Source: Phallus indusiatus (lineage: Eukaryota; Basidiomycota; Agaricomycetes; Phallales; Phallaceae). From it: a DNA stretch of 64,000 nt. The stretch is from positions 124,001 to 188,000 of the forward strand of contig JAQFWX010000013.1 in the NCBI GenBank assembly GCA_027605045.1, in the 5' to 3' direction. Shown piece after piece: positions 47,650-58,907 of the stretch. The notes below the pieces were generated by a model that did not search any database, had not been told where the DNA came from, and worked only from the letters and a program-made list of their open reading frames with translations. Position 1 is the stretch's first letter, and each line of letters begins with the position of its first letter. A program made the translations under genes and the position numbers.

Positions 47650-47760
47650 TTCGTATAAGATTGGTCCCGGACTCCTCTGTTCCTGTCAATTCTCCAAGTT
47701 CAATTTCGTATTTACTAGTATGATCCCTGGGCTGTGACCTGTTTGGATTCAATGTATAAT
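47650..47760 (+). repeat. Duplicated 3' flank of NACHT-WD40 copy 2
   Basis: CCTTCGTATAAGATTGGTCC and the following ~90 bases, including AGTATGATCCCTGGGCTGTGA, match 43833-43945, the DNA just after NACHT-WD40 copy 2. Together with the NACHT fragment 200 bp upstream this marks an internally deleted copy of the whole gene. Confidence 0.75.
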
Positions 47761-47769
47761 TGTACGTCT

Positions 47770-49324
47770 CTCAATGATTCCGTTGACTCAGACGTCTTTG
47801 TGGTGCGCTAGGTCCAAGCTAGACATAGGCAGTTCAAGGAACTCCAGGGAGAAATTAGAATCTAAGTCAGCAAGCCGCACGTGACTCGTTTTGAGTGTTA
47901 CCGCGTCATGCGGTTGACAAACGCGTTACGTCACGCGTTCACTATTAATAGCTTCCTGAAGATATGGAAAAAGATGTTGCTTGCTGCTTGAGGTTAGGAT
48001 GTCTACAAAAATTTTAAACACCACCTCAATATGGTACATGGAAGAGTATAATCAATTCCAAATCATATGTAGATGGTTACGAGCAGACCAATAAAAGACA
48101 AATATACATCTAACACGATTCATCGACATAAACGTTTCAATTTTGCCTTGACAATGAAATTCGTCTTCCTGCCACCGGAAAGACATTGATGCTTGAAAAC
48201 TTTGGAAAGGGAAGATGACGACCAAGACAGGCAAACATGTGTTGATGAATCAGCGGAAACTTGCGGTTCAGAAAGCAGAATCAGGGAAACAAGATGCTTC
48301 TTGCTCTGCTGAGATTGAACAAGGTTTTTCCAACCAGGGCGATTTGTGAGCTTGGGAAAATTTCGAAAGGTAGATCGAGGTAGAGGTGTATGAACTTGAA
48401 GCTGATTTCGGCGCTCAAGCGTGACATGATGATGATGATCATGGTGCCTAGCTAACTGATCAATTTGAATTTAATTTGAATACCTATGTACACTAGTTTT
48501 TTTAACTAATTGGCCCTGAATGTAACTGACTTGGAGATTCCTCGGTCTGTGAGGCACAAGTGAGGATGAGTGGAACGAATGGCACGGTGCGACCGGATCA
48601 GCGCTGACAACGCTGACTATTGTATAGAGAAGATTGGGGTCTCAGAGAGGTGGGAAACATACCATCACCTCTCCGCCGGGAATGAAAGGTTGCGTCGACG
48701 GGATTGAGAAACTTATTCTTCATTTAAAAAAATTGACCTCATCCTGGCCAGCGTACGCCGGTATTTCTCTTGAGCTCTCGGTGCAAAGTCACATCCGTAT
48801 CGTGTTCAATAAAAATCAAATTTGCGACAATCCCGGTAAATTTAGCCATCACGTGATTTTTTTTTTTGCCTGCTTCCATTATGATTTCAGCCTTTCTTTT
48901 AAAGTTTTTGTTCCTTTTTTGTTGTTGTTGTTGTCGTCGCCGTTGTCGCCGTCGTCACCGTCGTCCACACCTCGATAGACTTCACACGTTCGCCTTTTGC
49001 CGGCGCTCGGATCTTTCCCCCCCGCCTTTTCTCTCTCGTAATCGTTTTTTCTTTTCTGCACTTTTTTACTTGGCCTTTGTCGACACAGAAGCCCTTGTAC
49101 AAAAAAAGACTACGCGTAACAACATCGCGTGTTAGCCTGATCCACTAGTCATCCTCGTTCCTTATAGTCTGCTGTTTTTACATAATAAACAGCTAATTCA
49201 CTAAGCCCACTTTCTCTACGTTCACATTCACATTCACTCTCTTTCTTTTTTTTTTCAGCTATTTTATTTCTTTCACTTTTCACTTTCTATCTCTCTCATC
49301 ACTCTTATCATCTACCCTCGTAAA
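47770..49324. other. Intergenic region upstream of the RhoGAP gene
   Basis: About 1.55 kb. Contains GTCACGCG/ACGCGT palindromes around 47910-47940 (GCGTTACGTCACGCG). The last 400 bp are strongly pyrimidine-rich with GTCGTCGCC repeats, consistent with a long 5' leader. No gene seen. Minus and plus ORFs at 48866-49135 are shadows of low-complexity DNA. Confidence 0.45.
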
Positions 49325-52300
49325 ATGACCGACGTTGCGCAGGTTATTGTTCCCTCCATCTCGACGACACCACCAGACCCAGACCCGTATCCAGATCCTG
49401 CAAATCCATCGCACACAAGCCCATTTCATAATCCAGACTCTCATGAACACCATCTGTCATCCATATCATCTCAATCACAGCCACCGGCATCGATCACAAC
49501 TGTCATCCAACCAGAAGAACCCCAGTCTGCCGCTGGTGCTGGTGCTGCTAATGTATCAGTGCACCCACATCAGCTAGCTCAGACAGATACTGTATCAACT
49601 ATATCAGCTGTATCATCGTCGGTTTCGGAGCAAGGGGCATCATCTCCTGAATGGGGTCGCAATTTCTGGGTTACCCTCGTCGATCCCCAGGTTGGTCATA
49701 CCATAATCTGGACGTTATAGAAAACTAAACCTTTTTCATTTGTAGTCAGGAAGCCAGTTTTACGCTTGTCCGTCCACTGGTGAAACTACTTGGGACGCTC
49801 CCGTCGGTCATTTTGTGTAAGCAGACAAATAACGGAGAACCATTATTTCGGTCTTCTAATTACAATTTTTTTTAGGCTCCCACCTTCATCAGAAGGAGAA
49901 TGGTGGGAATTACTTGATGAAACGAGAGGCGGAATTTCATATTACTATCATACGAAAACGGGAGAAACCACGTGGGATAAGCCGGATGGGTTCGTTATCC
50001 CTTTAGGAGTCGTGCAGGTAAGTGTTACCCATATTTTATTGTCTATTGCTAGTGTTTACTCGATGTCTAGAATACAACGCTAGGAAGAAGACTGTCGCAA
50101 TCCACAAGACGCCATTCTCAGCTCTTTCCCGCCCAATCCCAATCCCAATCTCAACCTCAGACCCACGATCACTCTCAATCCCAATCACCCCATTCACACT
50201 CCCATTCCCATTCTTCTCATACTTCCTCACCCTCATCATACAAAACTCGACGTACACAACGTCATCCCCATCATTTACATAGTCATGGTCATCACGGTCC
50301 GCCGTCTGTTATAAGCGAGCGTACGGAGGAGGTTACGGAAGATGCTGGATTGAGCAGTGGATGGGAGAAAGAGAATGATCTAAGACGGGAGAAGAGTCGG
50401 GAAAGGGAGAGGGAGAAGGGGAGATCGCGGACTCCCACTAGACACCAACAACAGCAGCAACAAAGGTCGGCGACGTTGACACCAACAGCGACACCGACGC
50501 GTCAAGGCTCGAGTGCGTCGACGTCTTCTCGACATCAACACCAACATCAGCATCAGCTTCAACAACGCTCTTCACCCTCTCGTACACGTACAAAATCACA
50601 GCCTAATTCAGGTTCAGTATCGTCGTCATCTTCATTGTCGGCAGCAGCAGGTTCAGGTCCGGGACAGGGGCAAAGTCTAACAGCCGCAGCAGAATACATC
50701 GTTTCAGGGAGTTTATCACCTGCTGCTAACAAAGATACAACAACAACGTCGTCGTCACGTCCTTCTTCTGGATCACGAAAGTCAAGACCGTTCGGAACTG
50801 GTGAAGATGGTTTTTTCAGTCCTCCTGCGTCTTCTTCGCCTGTTCGAAGACCAGCTACTACCACTTCTGCTTCTGCTTCGGCTGCAGAGTCTCATCCTTC
50901 AACTTCATCGTTCACTACGAGTGCTATTATTCCCGAGTTTTCTAAATTGCGGAAGATATCTTCTACGACGGGTGCGACGGGTGTAGGCGTCGGAACTGGG
51001 ACTTCTCTTGCGTTGATGCATGCTGCCGCTGCCAATGCTGCCAATTCAGATGGTGAGAGAGAAAAAAAGTTCATGGGTGGAGTGTTGAGTTATTTTTTCT
51101 TTTCAGGCACCACCACTACCTCAAGTTCGTCCCGTCAAAGAACCTTTTCGACGCTTCCTCAGCGTGGACAACAACTACTTCAGTCGAGATCGTTTAGTGC
51201 GTCGACGCCGCCTTCTAGTGTTGCTATGCATGCGCATGCGCATGGGACGGGTAGTTTGAATGGGAAAGGGAAGAGGGATAGACGGAATACCGGGATGGGT
51301 GATGGAGGTGGAGGTGGTGTTGGAGGTGTTGGAGGTGGTAGTGGGATTGGGAAGTTGGTTATTGGACCGCCTGTTTTGGATATCGGTACGTGTATTCTCG
51401 TGTTTTGAACAGCCTTTTTTTTTCTTTTTTTTTGGGTGTTGATTCGTATTTCTATAGAGAAAACGTTGGCGATGTCGCCTATGCGGTTAGGAGACGCGGG
51501 TGGTGGTGCGCCTATCCATGTGCAGATTAATAGTCCTGTTACGCCGAGCTTTTATTCTTCTGGTGGTGAAAGAGGACGGATGTCGTCTTTTGAGCAAGAT
51601 ACCGGTACGGGAACGGGAACGGGGACTAGTTCGGGTCCTGCGTCGCCTATTGGCGAGCGTGCGCCGGATTTATCTGTTGGGATCAATGGCAACGGCAATG
51701 GCAATGGCAATGGATCTGTCAACGGACACGGACACGGAAGAGGGTATCCAGATCTCAACAACACCAACAACATCAATTTGAATTCAAATGTATCGATAAA
51801 AAGGCTAAGTACGGGCCCGCATCCGCTCTTACCGCGCGAACTTGTGTCGGACATTCAACGATTCGCGCAATCGGATTTTGCGAAGAAGTATTTTGCGACG
51901 CATAAGGAGGGGATTTTTTTTAAGACGCGTGTGCCGCTTGAAAAGATGATGTCGTGGCAAAAGGTAAAAAAAAGCCCAAAAAAAAAAGGAAGTAAACATA
52001 AGAGAGTTTATTTTGATGTTTAGGCCCCGTTGACACAACCTCTACTTTTGACGCCGAAATTGCTTCATAAAGATGCGACGAAAGCGTTTAAATCGATTCA
52101 ACGCATCATGGGCGATCGAGATCGAGATCGTTCACCTTCAACCACTTCCAACGGAAACGGAAACAGCGCAAACGGTAATGGGGCAAACAGCAGCAACCCC
52201 GCTTCACCACTCGACAGCACCTCAAGTCTCTACCACCTCCAATCCTCAACTCAAGCTCTCCTCGAAGAAGAACGAACGCTCCTACTAGAAGGAATTTCAA

Positions 52301-53512
52301 AAGGAGAGACATTGAGAGATGAGATTTATTGTCAGATTATTAAACAGTTGAGTGGGAATCCGTCCGCGGAGAGTACGTTTAGAGGGTGGCAGCTTTTTTG
52401 TGTTGTGTTGGTTACGTTCCCGCCGTCGAAGAGTTTTGAGCCGTATGTGAGGGGTTATTTGGAGAGTTATGCTTCGGGCGTTGGTGTTGGTGTTGGAGGT
52501 GTTGGTGCAGGCGGAGATGCATCGAGAATTGGGTTAATGGCGAGACATTGCTTAACACGGCTTGATACCATCTCAAAACGCGGACCGAGAGGAAAACCAC
52601 CCTCACTACTCGAAATTGAAATCGCATCCGACGCGGCGTTTAACCCATCTACATTCGGCGAACCTCTCATACGTATATTCAAAATCCAACAACGAACATA
52701 TCCAGCACTCAAAATTCCAATTATCCTCCCCTTTTTAACGGATGGAATTCTTGCGTTGGGAGGGACGAAATCGGAGGGTATATTCCGCGTTTCTGGGGAT
52801 GCTGAACTTGTCTCCGAATTACGATTACGCATCGATCGTGGGGTTTATACGTTAGACGGGATAGACGATCCACACGTTTTAGCGTCTCTTTTTAAACTCT
52901 GGTTGCGGGAGTTGAGAGAACCGCTTATTCCGAGTGAGATGTACAATCAATGTGTGGCGTGCTCGTCTGATCCCGAGCGGTGCGTTGAGATGGTTAAAAT
53001 GCTCCCGACGTTGAATAGGAGGGTTGTGTTGTTCGTGCTTAGCTTTTTACAGCTTTTTTTGGACGATCGGATTTATAGAGCGACCAAGATGAGTGCGGAG
53101 GCGCTTAGTTTGGTCGTTGCGCCTAATTTGATGAGGTGTGCTAGTGACGTTGTTGGCGTCGTTGTTAATAACGCCAGGTAAGTGAAGGCTTTTTGAGAAA
53201 AATGAAACTTTTGTGGTGACTTTTTTTTTTGGAAGATACGAGCAACAGTTTATATGTAATCTTCTCCTTCATCTTCGCTGTGGAAAAATTGATCCGGATT
53301 ATGTACCTGAACACGGTCGTGGTGCTCTAACATCTTCGTCTTCTAAAAAGTCTAGTAGCCATGGGCATGGTGGGCTTAACGGACATAATCATCATCATCT
53401 TGGGCACAATCGAATGCAACCTTCGGAGTCTTCTTCTGGATCTGGTTCGAATACGGGAGCAGCGAACGCTAGAAAAGTGTCGTCGTCGAAAAGAGAAAGT
53501 GGGAAGAGATAA
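49325..53512 (+). CDS. WW-WW-MyTH4-RhoGAP protein (ARHGAP39/Vilse-like)
   Basis: Exons 49325-49690, 49746-49816, 49876-50017, 50071-51052, 51107-51385, 51458-51963, 52024-53177, 53236-53512; 1258 aa, phases consistent. Two WW domains: WGRNFWVTLVD...GETTWDAP (about 110-145) and GEWWELLDETRGG...GETTWDKP (about 152-186). Then a Ser/His/Gln-rich linker with an RS/RE-type charged stretch. The MyTH4 domain (about 735-950) has HPLLPRELVSDIQRFAQS and LRDEIYCQIIKQL, carrying a Gly/Asn-rich insert. The RhoGAP domain (about 994-1190) has the arginine finger in GIFRVSGD, plus KLWLRELREPLIP and PNLMRC. This order matches animal ARHGAP39 and its fungal counterparts. It likely stimulates GTP hydrolysis on Rho/Rac/Cdc42 and links to the cytoskeleton. 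Intron 51053-51106 is 54 nt without a stop and could be retained. Confidence 0.9.
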
Positions 53513-54280
53513 TAGACTTCTTCACTCTTTCGTGGTTTTTTTTTTCTTTCTCACTTTTTATACAAAAATTTCGTGTTTTGTTATCACACGCTATCCATTT
53601 TTTCCTATCTTTTTTACACCACTCAGACTTATACACTATACTATACTAACTATACCTTCGCATTCGAATCCATCATCCACTTTTTTTCAGCCACACAGCT
53701 ACCTAGTAGCTATTATCATCACAATCATACCTATATTTACTTTATATCCCTTCGTGCGGTTCCTCTATCCAATCACTCGTCTTTTATTTTATGTACTCAC
53801 TATATTGATTTGTATGCAGTCGGACAATTTGACCCGATCTCATTGTACATGATTTGGGTCATTCGGTGTTTTTCTTTTTTTCTCGTCGTAATGGTTTAAT
53901 TCTTGGTATGAAGTTTGCATTTGAGTTCTTTTAATCTTTTTCTTCTTCCATTAATCCACCTGTATTTGTATGTATATAAAAATTATATTATAACTGACTA
54001 TTTCTTTCGTGCACTTCTATTACCGTTTTAGCGATATACGATGGCTGTTGGTCTCCTAAGACTTGTGCTTCAGATCATAATAATAATACATATAATGGTC
54101 TTAGAGATGCTCACTTCTGAACTGTTTCAACATTAATTATCTTGTTAAGAAGCTATTGATGGTCAATAAACTATGTACAATGGCATATTTTTTTTGGAGA
54201 AGCCTTCTGGACGGTAAATATTCTCTTTTAACAAGTCATACAGAAATCGGTCATACAAGTTGAAATTAGGAAACAAAGTA
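53513..54280. other. 3' flank of the RhoGAP gene
   Basis: About 770 bp, T-rich 3' untranslated and intergenic DNA. The long ORFs in it (53361-53852) are extensions of low-complexity frames and are not supported. Confidence 0.45.
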
Positions 54281-54282
54281 AG

Positions 54283-54440
54283 AGGCGTTGTGGCATAGCG
54301 GGATTACATAAAACAAATCAAAAAGTTCAAGCAAAGTTCTTGGGTTCGAGTTCCGCTGAGTGTAAAGGCTCCACAAGTGCGGGACATGCTTCGGCATAAC
54401 AGTCCCTCACGCGCCTAAGTAATCTTTTCGTTTTTTTATT
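54283..54440 (+). ncRNA. Candidate Pol III transcript / tRNA-derived SINE
   Basis: A box TGGCATAGCGGG at 54291-54302 and B box GGTTCGAGTTCC at 54343-54354 have tRNA-like spacing. The flanks do not pair into an acceptor stem (5' GGCGTTG against 3' CTGAGTG), so it is not a normal tRNA. Downstream is a stable hairpin, GGGAC-ATGC-TTCG-GCAT-bulge-GTCCC (54381-54406), with a cUUCGg tetraloop. Then come TTTT (54425-54428) and T7 (54431-54437) runs suitable for Pol III termination. Either a small structured RNA or the head of a SINE. No second copy was found in this window. Confidence 0.4.
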
Positions 54441-54524
54441 GCACGGCAAAAAGTCTCATAATATAAGCTTAATAGTATATTTATTTTCGCTTCACCTCCG
54501 CTTGTAATTTTTTTAAAATGTTTT

Positions 54525-54665
54525 CAGAGAACGGCTGGGTCTTGGGACCCCACAGAGAGCCTTTATCTAAGTTTTGGGTGCTGAGAGAGAGAAGATAACG
54601 ATTTTTGATAGCGAGCACATAGCAACAAATATATTATGAGACTCCAACCTAGTGTACGGCAGAAT
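54525..54665 (+). pseudogene. Relic of the NACHT-WD40 C-terminal module
   Basis: GGCTGGGTCTTGGGACCCCA...GAGAGAAGA translates NGWVLGPHREPL...FWVLRERR. It is followed by degraded sequence matching KHMATAKITKLNF...VHGTRWTEC of copy 2 (GAGCACATAGCAACAAA...GTGTACGGCAGAATG). It has stops and indels and nothing of the rest of the gene nearby. Confidence 0.6.
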
Positions 54666-55715
54666 GGGGTAAGGCTTTATTCGTGATCAGGATTCAGGAT
54701 GTTACTGGGATCTCAATGATAATGATGTACAGTAACATTCTCAGTCGCGCTCGCTTCTTCCACGCGAATTTGTACCAGACACTCAAATTGAATTCTCGTA
54801 GTTACAACAGGATGCTGCGACTGAAAACCGAATGAAATTCGTCGGGATAACGCAAGGAATATAAGGAACGATCCTGTTTCATTTTGCTTGACTCACCACG
54901 CTAACACGCTAATAGGGAAAATATCTGAGATAAATTATGGTAATCAGAGTGTTAAAAAAAAACTTACGGCCGATAGTTTCGTTTGGAAACAAGCCGCTTT
55001 TTGAGGTTGGTTGTTTTCACCGTCGCTGAGAGAGTGAGTATGATTGTGAGTTAAAAGAGCGAAAATCGGCCAAGCCAATCTGAAGCAGGTTGGCAATAAT
55101 GAACATCCTGCGGTATTTGGTTGGAAATGTAAGAAAATTTTGCTTACCGTGTTTGTTGAAGTACATGGGGATTCGGAAGCGGTCTACTCCCGGGCTTTCA
55201 GATAATCAAAAGCCTCGGTTAGAATTTGGAGTCATCTTGCTCTTGGGGCAGGAGCAAGCTTAAGGCAGAGGTTTGAGAAACTCTATGACAGCTGATTTTC
55301 CAGAACGGTGAAAAAAGGTTCAAGTAAACACTCACTCATTTAGATTACGAATGTCTACCATATTTTTCAAGAGATTAACCAAGTCCGGATCGTCCCACAA
55401 GTCCAGACCTTTGTTGTTAACATGATTAGCGGACCAGTGGACGATGCAAGTGAAATGATTGCGTCGTCAGACGACGCAGGCATGCCTTTGATATCTATTT
55501 TATCTTCCAATTTCGGGTCATTCGTCCCCTCATATGCCTCTAGATTCTCAAGGTATGGTGGTGGTGATATGTAGGAGTAGAAGGCAAGTTCAAAGAAGTG
55601 AACCGCGTGAGATGTCACATACCGGCAGGTTATATAGCCGTTGAATTTGAATTGTGCAAGTTTTTAGCTATTATTGTTAAGTGCAGCCGTCTGTTCTAAA
55701 AATAAAATGTACAAA
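54666..55715. other. Intergenic region with possible decayed minus-strand exons
   Basis: About 1 kb. On the minus strand 55445-55343 reads HWSANHVNNKGLDLWDDP, then DLVNLLKNMVDIRNLNE before a GTGAGT donor. It looks protein-like but no upstream exon or start can be joined confidently. ORF 55367-55618 is in another frame. Left as an unresolved decayed gene. Confidence 0.25.
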
Positions 55716-57203
55716 TTACGTCTGAATAAGCTGTATTCCTAATTCCTTCACTTTCTCAACTTGTTCCTGGGGGATGAATATAAAACTCTTCAGCTCAAGG
55801 ATCTTCAACGGTACACTGCCAGCCTTGACTCTCGCGCCTTGCACCATCTTCATACGCAAATGAATGATGGTTGGACGACAATTCGGTTTGTACGAACTGT
55901 GGTACGTGAATCGTTCCAGGCAGGGAAGTGTTTTTCCGTCCATTAGGAGGTTACATATCGCCACGAAGCTGCGGGAGCGTGATACGCTTAGATGAGTGAC
56001 CGTACCAAAGTGATTCAACATGTTTCCCAGAAGTTCGTTATACTTTTCCACCTTACTGGACCTCACCAATTGACAGTCGACAATCAATTCGACAAGACTT
56101 GTTGCCCCCTGTTTCAACTGAGAATACAGCATTCCTTGACGATCTGATGACCAACTTATATCGAACGAAATATGGAAGGAGTTGGGTGGTGGTAATGTCC
56201 AATGGTAGTCCATGCTTTTTTCCGGGTTAGAAGCTGACCCATGGAAGTGGTGAAAAAACTCGCAGTTTTCCTCCGAGTGGCCTCCGGATATACAAACGAC
56301 GGAAGGTCGATGAGACAGTGCATAATTATTATAGCATGGGGCGACATAGAATCTCTTTACCATTGAAATATCCATTTTGCTCAAGTGTTCCCACCTATAA
56401 AACCCAGGAATAAGTGACGAAATACCTAAGTAACTCAGTGCTGGCGTCCGTATGAAGCGAAGTTCATCTGCCCCGCTGATTATTCGCAAGTTCGGTAGAG
56501 TTATAGCAGGAAAAGAGGGGAGAAAATTGGTTTGATTTATTATATTCAGAATCCGAAGACTAGGAAATGCTCCTAGAATGCCGAAAAAAACTTGAAGACC
56601 GGTCAGATTCAGGCCATAATCACGGATATTCAGCTTCAGCCACTCGAGGCGGTTTAGACGCTGTGGCATCCCTTTGTATAGTAGTGGGTACGGCAGCTCG
56701 ATGAATCTGGGATTGACAATACGGAGGAATGCGTCGAAAGATGCTTGTCGCCCGCGTGGCATTGCTTTTTGAGACCCCGACAGAATCAAGTTGTCCAACT
56801 GACTAGATATTTTTGCGCCCAGGGAGTAAAAATTCGGGTCAGAATCAAGGATTAGAGTTCTTATTCGAGAGCTATTGAAACAAAGGATATCGCAGCGTAA
56901 TGGTGAGTTCAAGATAACATCTACTCCGCGCGATTTAGAACGATAAATGACATCTCGCATAAAATCGTAGGATTTTCTGCATTGCCAACATTTATGAATA
57001 ACAACGTCCCAGAACTTTGCTGTGTTGATTAAGATGGATCGCCATCGACGACAGACCCAGGATAGGGGGTAATAGACAGAAGGATTTTTGAACGAAGAAG
57101 GACCGAGCAGCAGGAAAATCATGGTAAGAATTTCGTCAGGAAGTTTGCGATTAATCAAGGAAGTATCTCGGCGTATATCAGATCGAGTCTCGATATAACG
57201 CAT
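55716..57203 (-). CDS. F-box protein copy B with LRR-like C-terminus
   Basis: A single uninterrupted exon, 495 aa, from ATG 57203. N-terminus MRYIETRSDIRRDTSL, then the F-box NRKLPDEILTMIFLLLGPSSFKNPS and SWVCRRWRSILINTAKFW (about 17-70). The remainder has Leu-rich segments (FPSLRILNII, LPNLRIISG, LERFTYHSSY), as in agaricomycete F-box proteins, a greatly expanded group. The predicted role is substrate recruitment to an SCF ubiquitin ligase; substrate unknown. The collinear sequence near 33.0-34.1 kb (copy A) and the 5' half at 62.9-63.5 kb are paralogues. The region from about 56650 to 57800 is duplicated at 62915-64000. Confidence 0.85.
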   Translation of the reverse strand: MRYIETRSDIRRDTSLINRKLPDEILTMIFLLLGPSSFKNPSVYYPLSWVCRRWRSILINTAKFWDVVIHKCWQCRKSYDFMRDVIYRSKSRGVDVILNSPLRCDILCFNSSRIRTLILDSDPNFYSLGAKISSQLDNLILSGSQKAMPRGRQASFDAFLRIVNPRFIELPYPLLYKGMPQRLNRLEWLKLNIRDYGLNLTGLQVFFGILGAFPSLRILNIINQTNFLPSFPAITLPNLRIISGADELRFIRTPALSYLGISSLIPGFYRWEHLSKMDISMVKRFYVAPCYNNYALSHRPSVVCISGGHSEENCEFFHHFHGSASNPEKSMDYHWTLPPPNSFHISFDISWSSDRQGMLYSQLKQGATSLVELIVDCQLVRSSKVEKYNELLGNMLNHFGTVTHLSVSRSRSFVAICNLLMDGKTLPCLERFTYHSSYKPNCRPTIIHLRMKMVQGARVKAGSVPLKILELKSFIFIPQEQVEKVKELGIQLIQT

Positions 57204-57597
57204 GATGTGCTGGAAATATCAAACGGAGCGGTGATGAGCACCTCAGGCTGTTTGCGGTTGAGAGAGAAGAGCTGAGGTTGATTTTCAACAAAATCTGAGT
57301 CAGCAAGCATGTGACTTAAAAGGGGATGCGCGTTTGTCGTGAGTAGGAGACGTCGCAGATGCTCCGATACTACGCAGCTAAACAAACTCTCAAAGTCGGC
57401 CATAATGTGATTTTGAGTTTATTATTATAATCACCGATATTGGTTGTACATTATGATAATGAAACGAAACTGAAATGGACAAAATAAAAATATCTCGGGG
57501 TTACATATGAATATGTATGACCGGTACATTAAGGGGAGTAAAAATGGTTCAGACGAACCGTACTTAAAATCTGTGAGTGGTGAAATGTCCGGTGATG
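57204..57597. other. Spacer between F-box B and ARALQ copy 4
   Basis: About 390 bp, tandemly arranged same-strand genes. It is duplicated almost throughout at 63474-63803 with small indels. No gene inside it; the ORF at 57155-57403 merely extends upstream of the F-box start. Confidence 0.5.
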
Positions 57598-58688
57598 TCA
57601 TCTTCTTCGAGCCTTCATGGTTTTGGCCACTTGCAGCGCCCTGACAATCTCATCATGACGACTCGGAGTACCAATAGACGCCGACGGATCTCTCTGAGAG
57701 AAATCCCCCATATAGTTCTGATCGTGGTACGGTCGCCGTTCACTATAACTGTCATATCTAGGTCTCCTCGTCGCTCTAGCAGCACCGGCCTTCGAAGATT
57801 CCTGATGTAATGGTCAATGGGGGAGAAAATCTGGCGTTACGTGTGGCGTCGTCGTTCACTTACGGCAATATCGGTCCTTGTGGCAGCAGCTACACCGTAA
57901 TCATCTTCGTACCGAGGGTGATAAACACGGTCGTAGAAATCATTCCCGTAATCACCATAACGGCTTCGGCTTTCAACGAACTGACTTTGTGCGTCCAAGG
58001 CTTTTGCCTTTCCTTTGTCTTTTTTTCTCCGCTCAATTGAGGCTTTGTGGACTTCATCAAAATTATAATGTCTCTCATTTGGTGAAAGGGGAGGTGGGGT
58101 CATAGGCCGATATGATTGCGTTGGTAAACGCTGAGATGTGGGGTGTGCTCGACTTCGAGTTGACATTTGACCTGGGTAATGCTCGTGGTTCTCACCCGTG
58201 TCTTCATTTTCCCCATACAAGAATAAGCCTAACATATTTCCGTTCGTCGGAAGACTATTGACCAAAATAAGAAAAAACGCGATTTGAGAGGCAATATCAC
58301 TTACACTGCCTGCGATCGACTTCTTCTAATTGTGGACTTGCTTGCACGATCTGTGGTGGAGGAAGAGATGTCCGTTCAATGTTTCATTTGAAAAAAAAAG
58401 GAGTTGGGGATGATCACTAACCACCTCCTTCAATGTCATTACGACGCATGTGGGGGACTCCAGGTTCATTTGGTGGTCTGCCCCGAATCCTAGGCATGGA
58501 GTGGACAGGAAATTCTTGGTAAGAATAGAGGGATCGTGAGTCGTGCTGACGTGAATTCGCATAAGGCAAACGAGGATTCAAATCGACTAAACAAAGGAGG
58601 GTTGTAAGGAATATGCGTATTATACCACAGAAGGAGACAAACCGTTAGACTTGTTCTGATTCAAAATTTTCTTAAAGAAGGATGCCAT
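57598..58688 (-). CDS. ARALQ-family protein, copy 4 (short form)
   Basis: Exons (minus) 58688-58643, 58586-58425, 58350-58305, 58254-57864, 57801-57598; 282 aa. Starts MASFFKKILNQNKSN. The second exon has SLYSYQEFPVHSMPRIRG. The small exon encodes DRASKSTIRRSRSQAV, the family's basic-Ser motif, with the same phase-2 junction as the other copies. Then come QRLPTQSYRPMTPPP, KDKGKAKALDA and a Tyr/Asp-rich stretch. HDEIVRALQVAKTMKARRR, equivalent to IARALQFY, ends the protein. It lacks the long Ser/Pro region and the C-terminal LPF...EEC..Y.YL.F module and has an extra exon. Either a distinct short subfamily or a truncated one. Function unknown. Confidence 0.75.
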
Positions 58689-58813
58689 ATTTGGAATGAG
58701 ATTTGAGAATAGGAAATAAAGGTGTTTGCAATGAAGAGTGAATAAAAACGGCGAAACGAGAGTTGTTGTTGTGGATGATTATGATTGTTCTATTTGGCTG
58801 CTTTGGCGGTCGG

Positions 58814-58821
58814 TTATATAT
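58814..58821 (-). promoter_or_regulatory. TATA-like box of ARALQ copy 4
   Basis: TTATATAT on the plus strand (ATATATAA for the gene), 126 bp before the ATG at 58688. Confidence 0.45.
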
Positions 58822-58895
58822 GAAATGCAATCTGGTCCCGTTAAACAAAATACCCCGGATGCCCACTATATTAGTCCGGAAGTGGACACGTAATA

Positions 58896-58907
58896 TTGTC
58901 CACACAA
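58896..58907 (-). promoter_or_regulatory. TTGTCCACACAA element, ARALQ copy 4
   Basis: Identical 12-mer to 11334-11345, here 208 bp before the start codon; see copy 1. Confidence 0.45.

Noticed and set aside
48866..49135. Arg-rich ORF before the RhoGAP gene
   Set aside because: Comes from a GTCGTCGCC low-complexity leader; opposite-strand ORFs are equally open.
53361..53899. Long hydrophobic ORFs after the RhoGAP stop
   Set aside because: They read through T-rich 3' untranslated DNA in frames other than the gene; no start context or homology.
54283..54360. Functional tRNA gene
   Set aside because: A and B boxes are good, but acceptor and D stems do not pair; kept only as a Pol III/SINE candidate.
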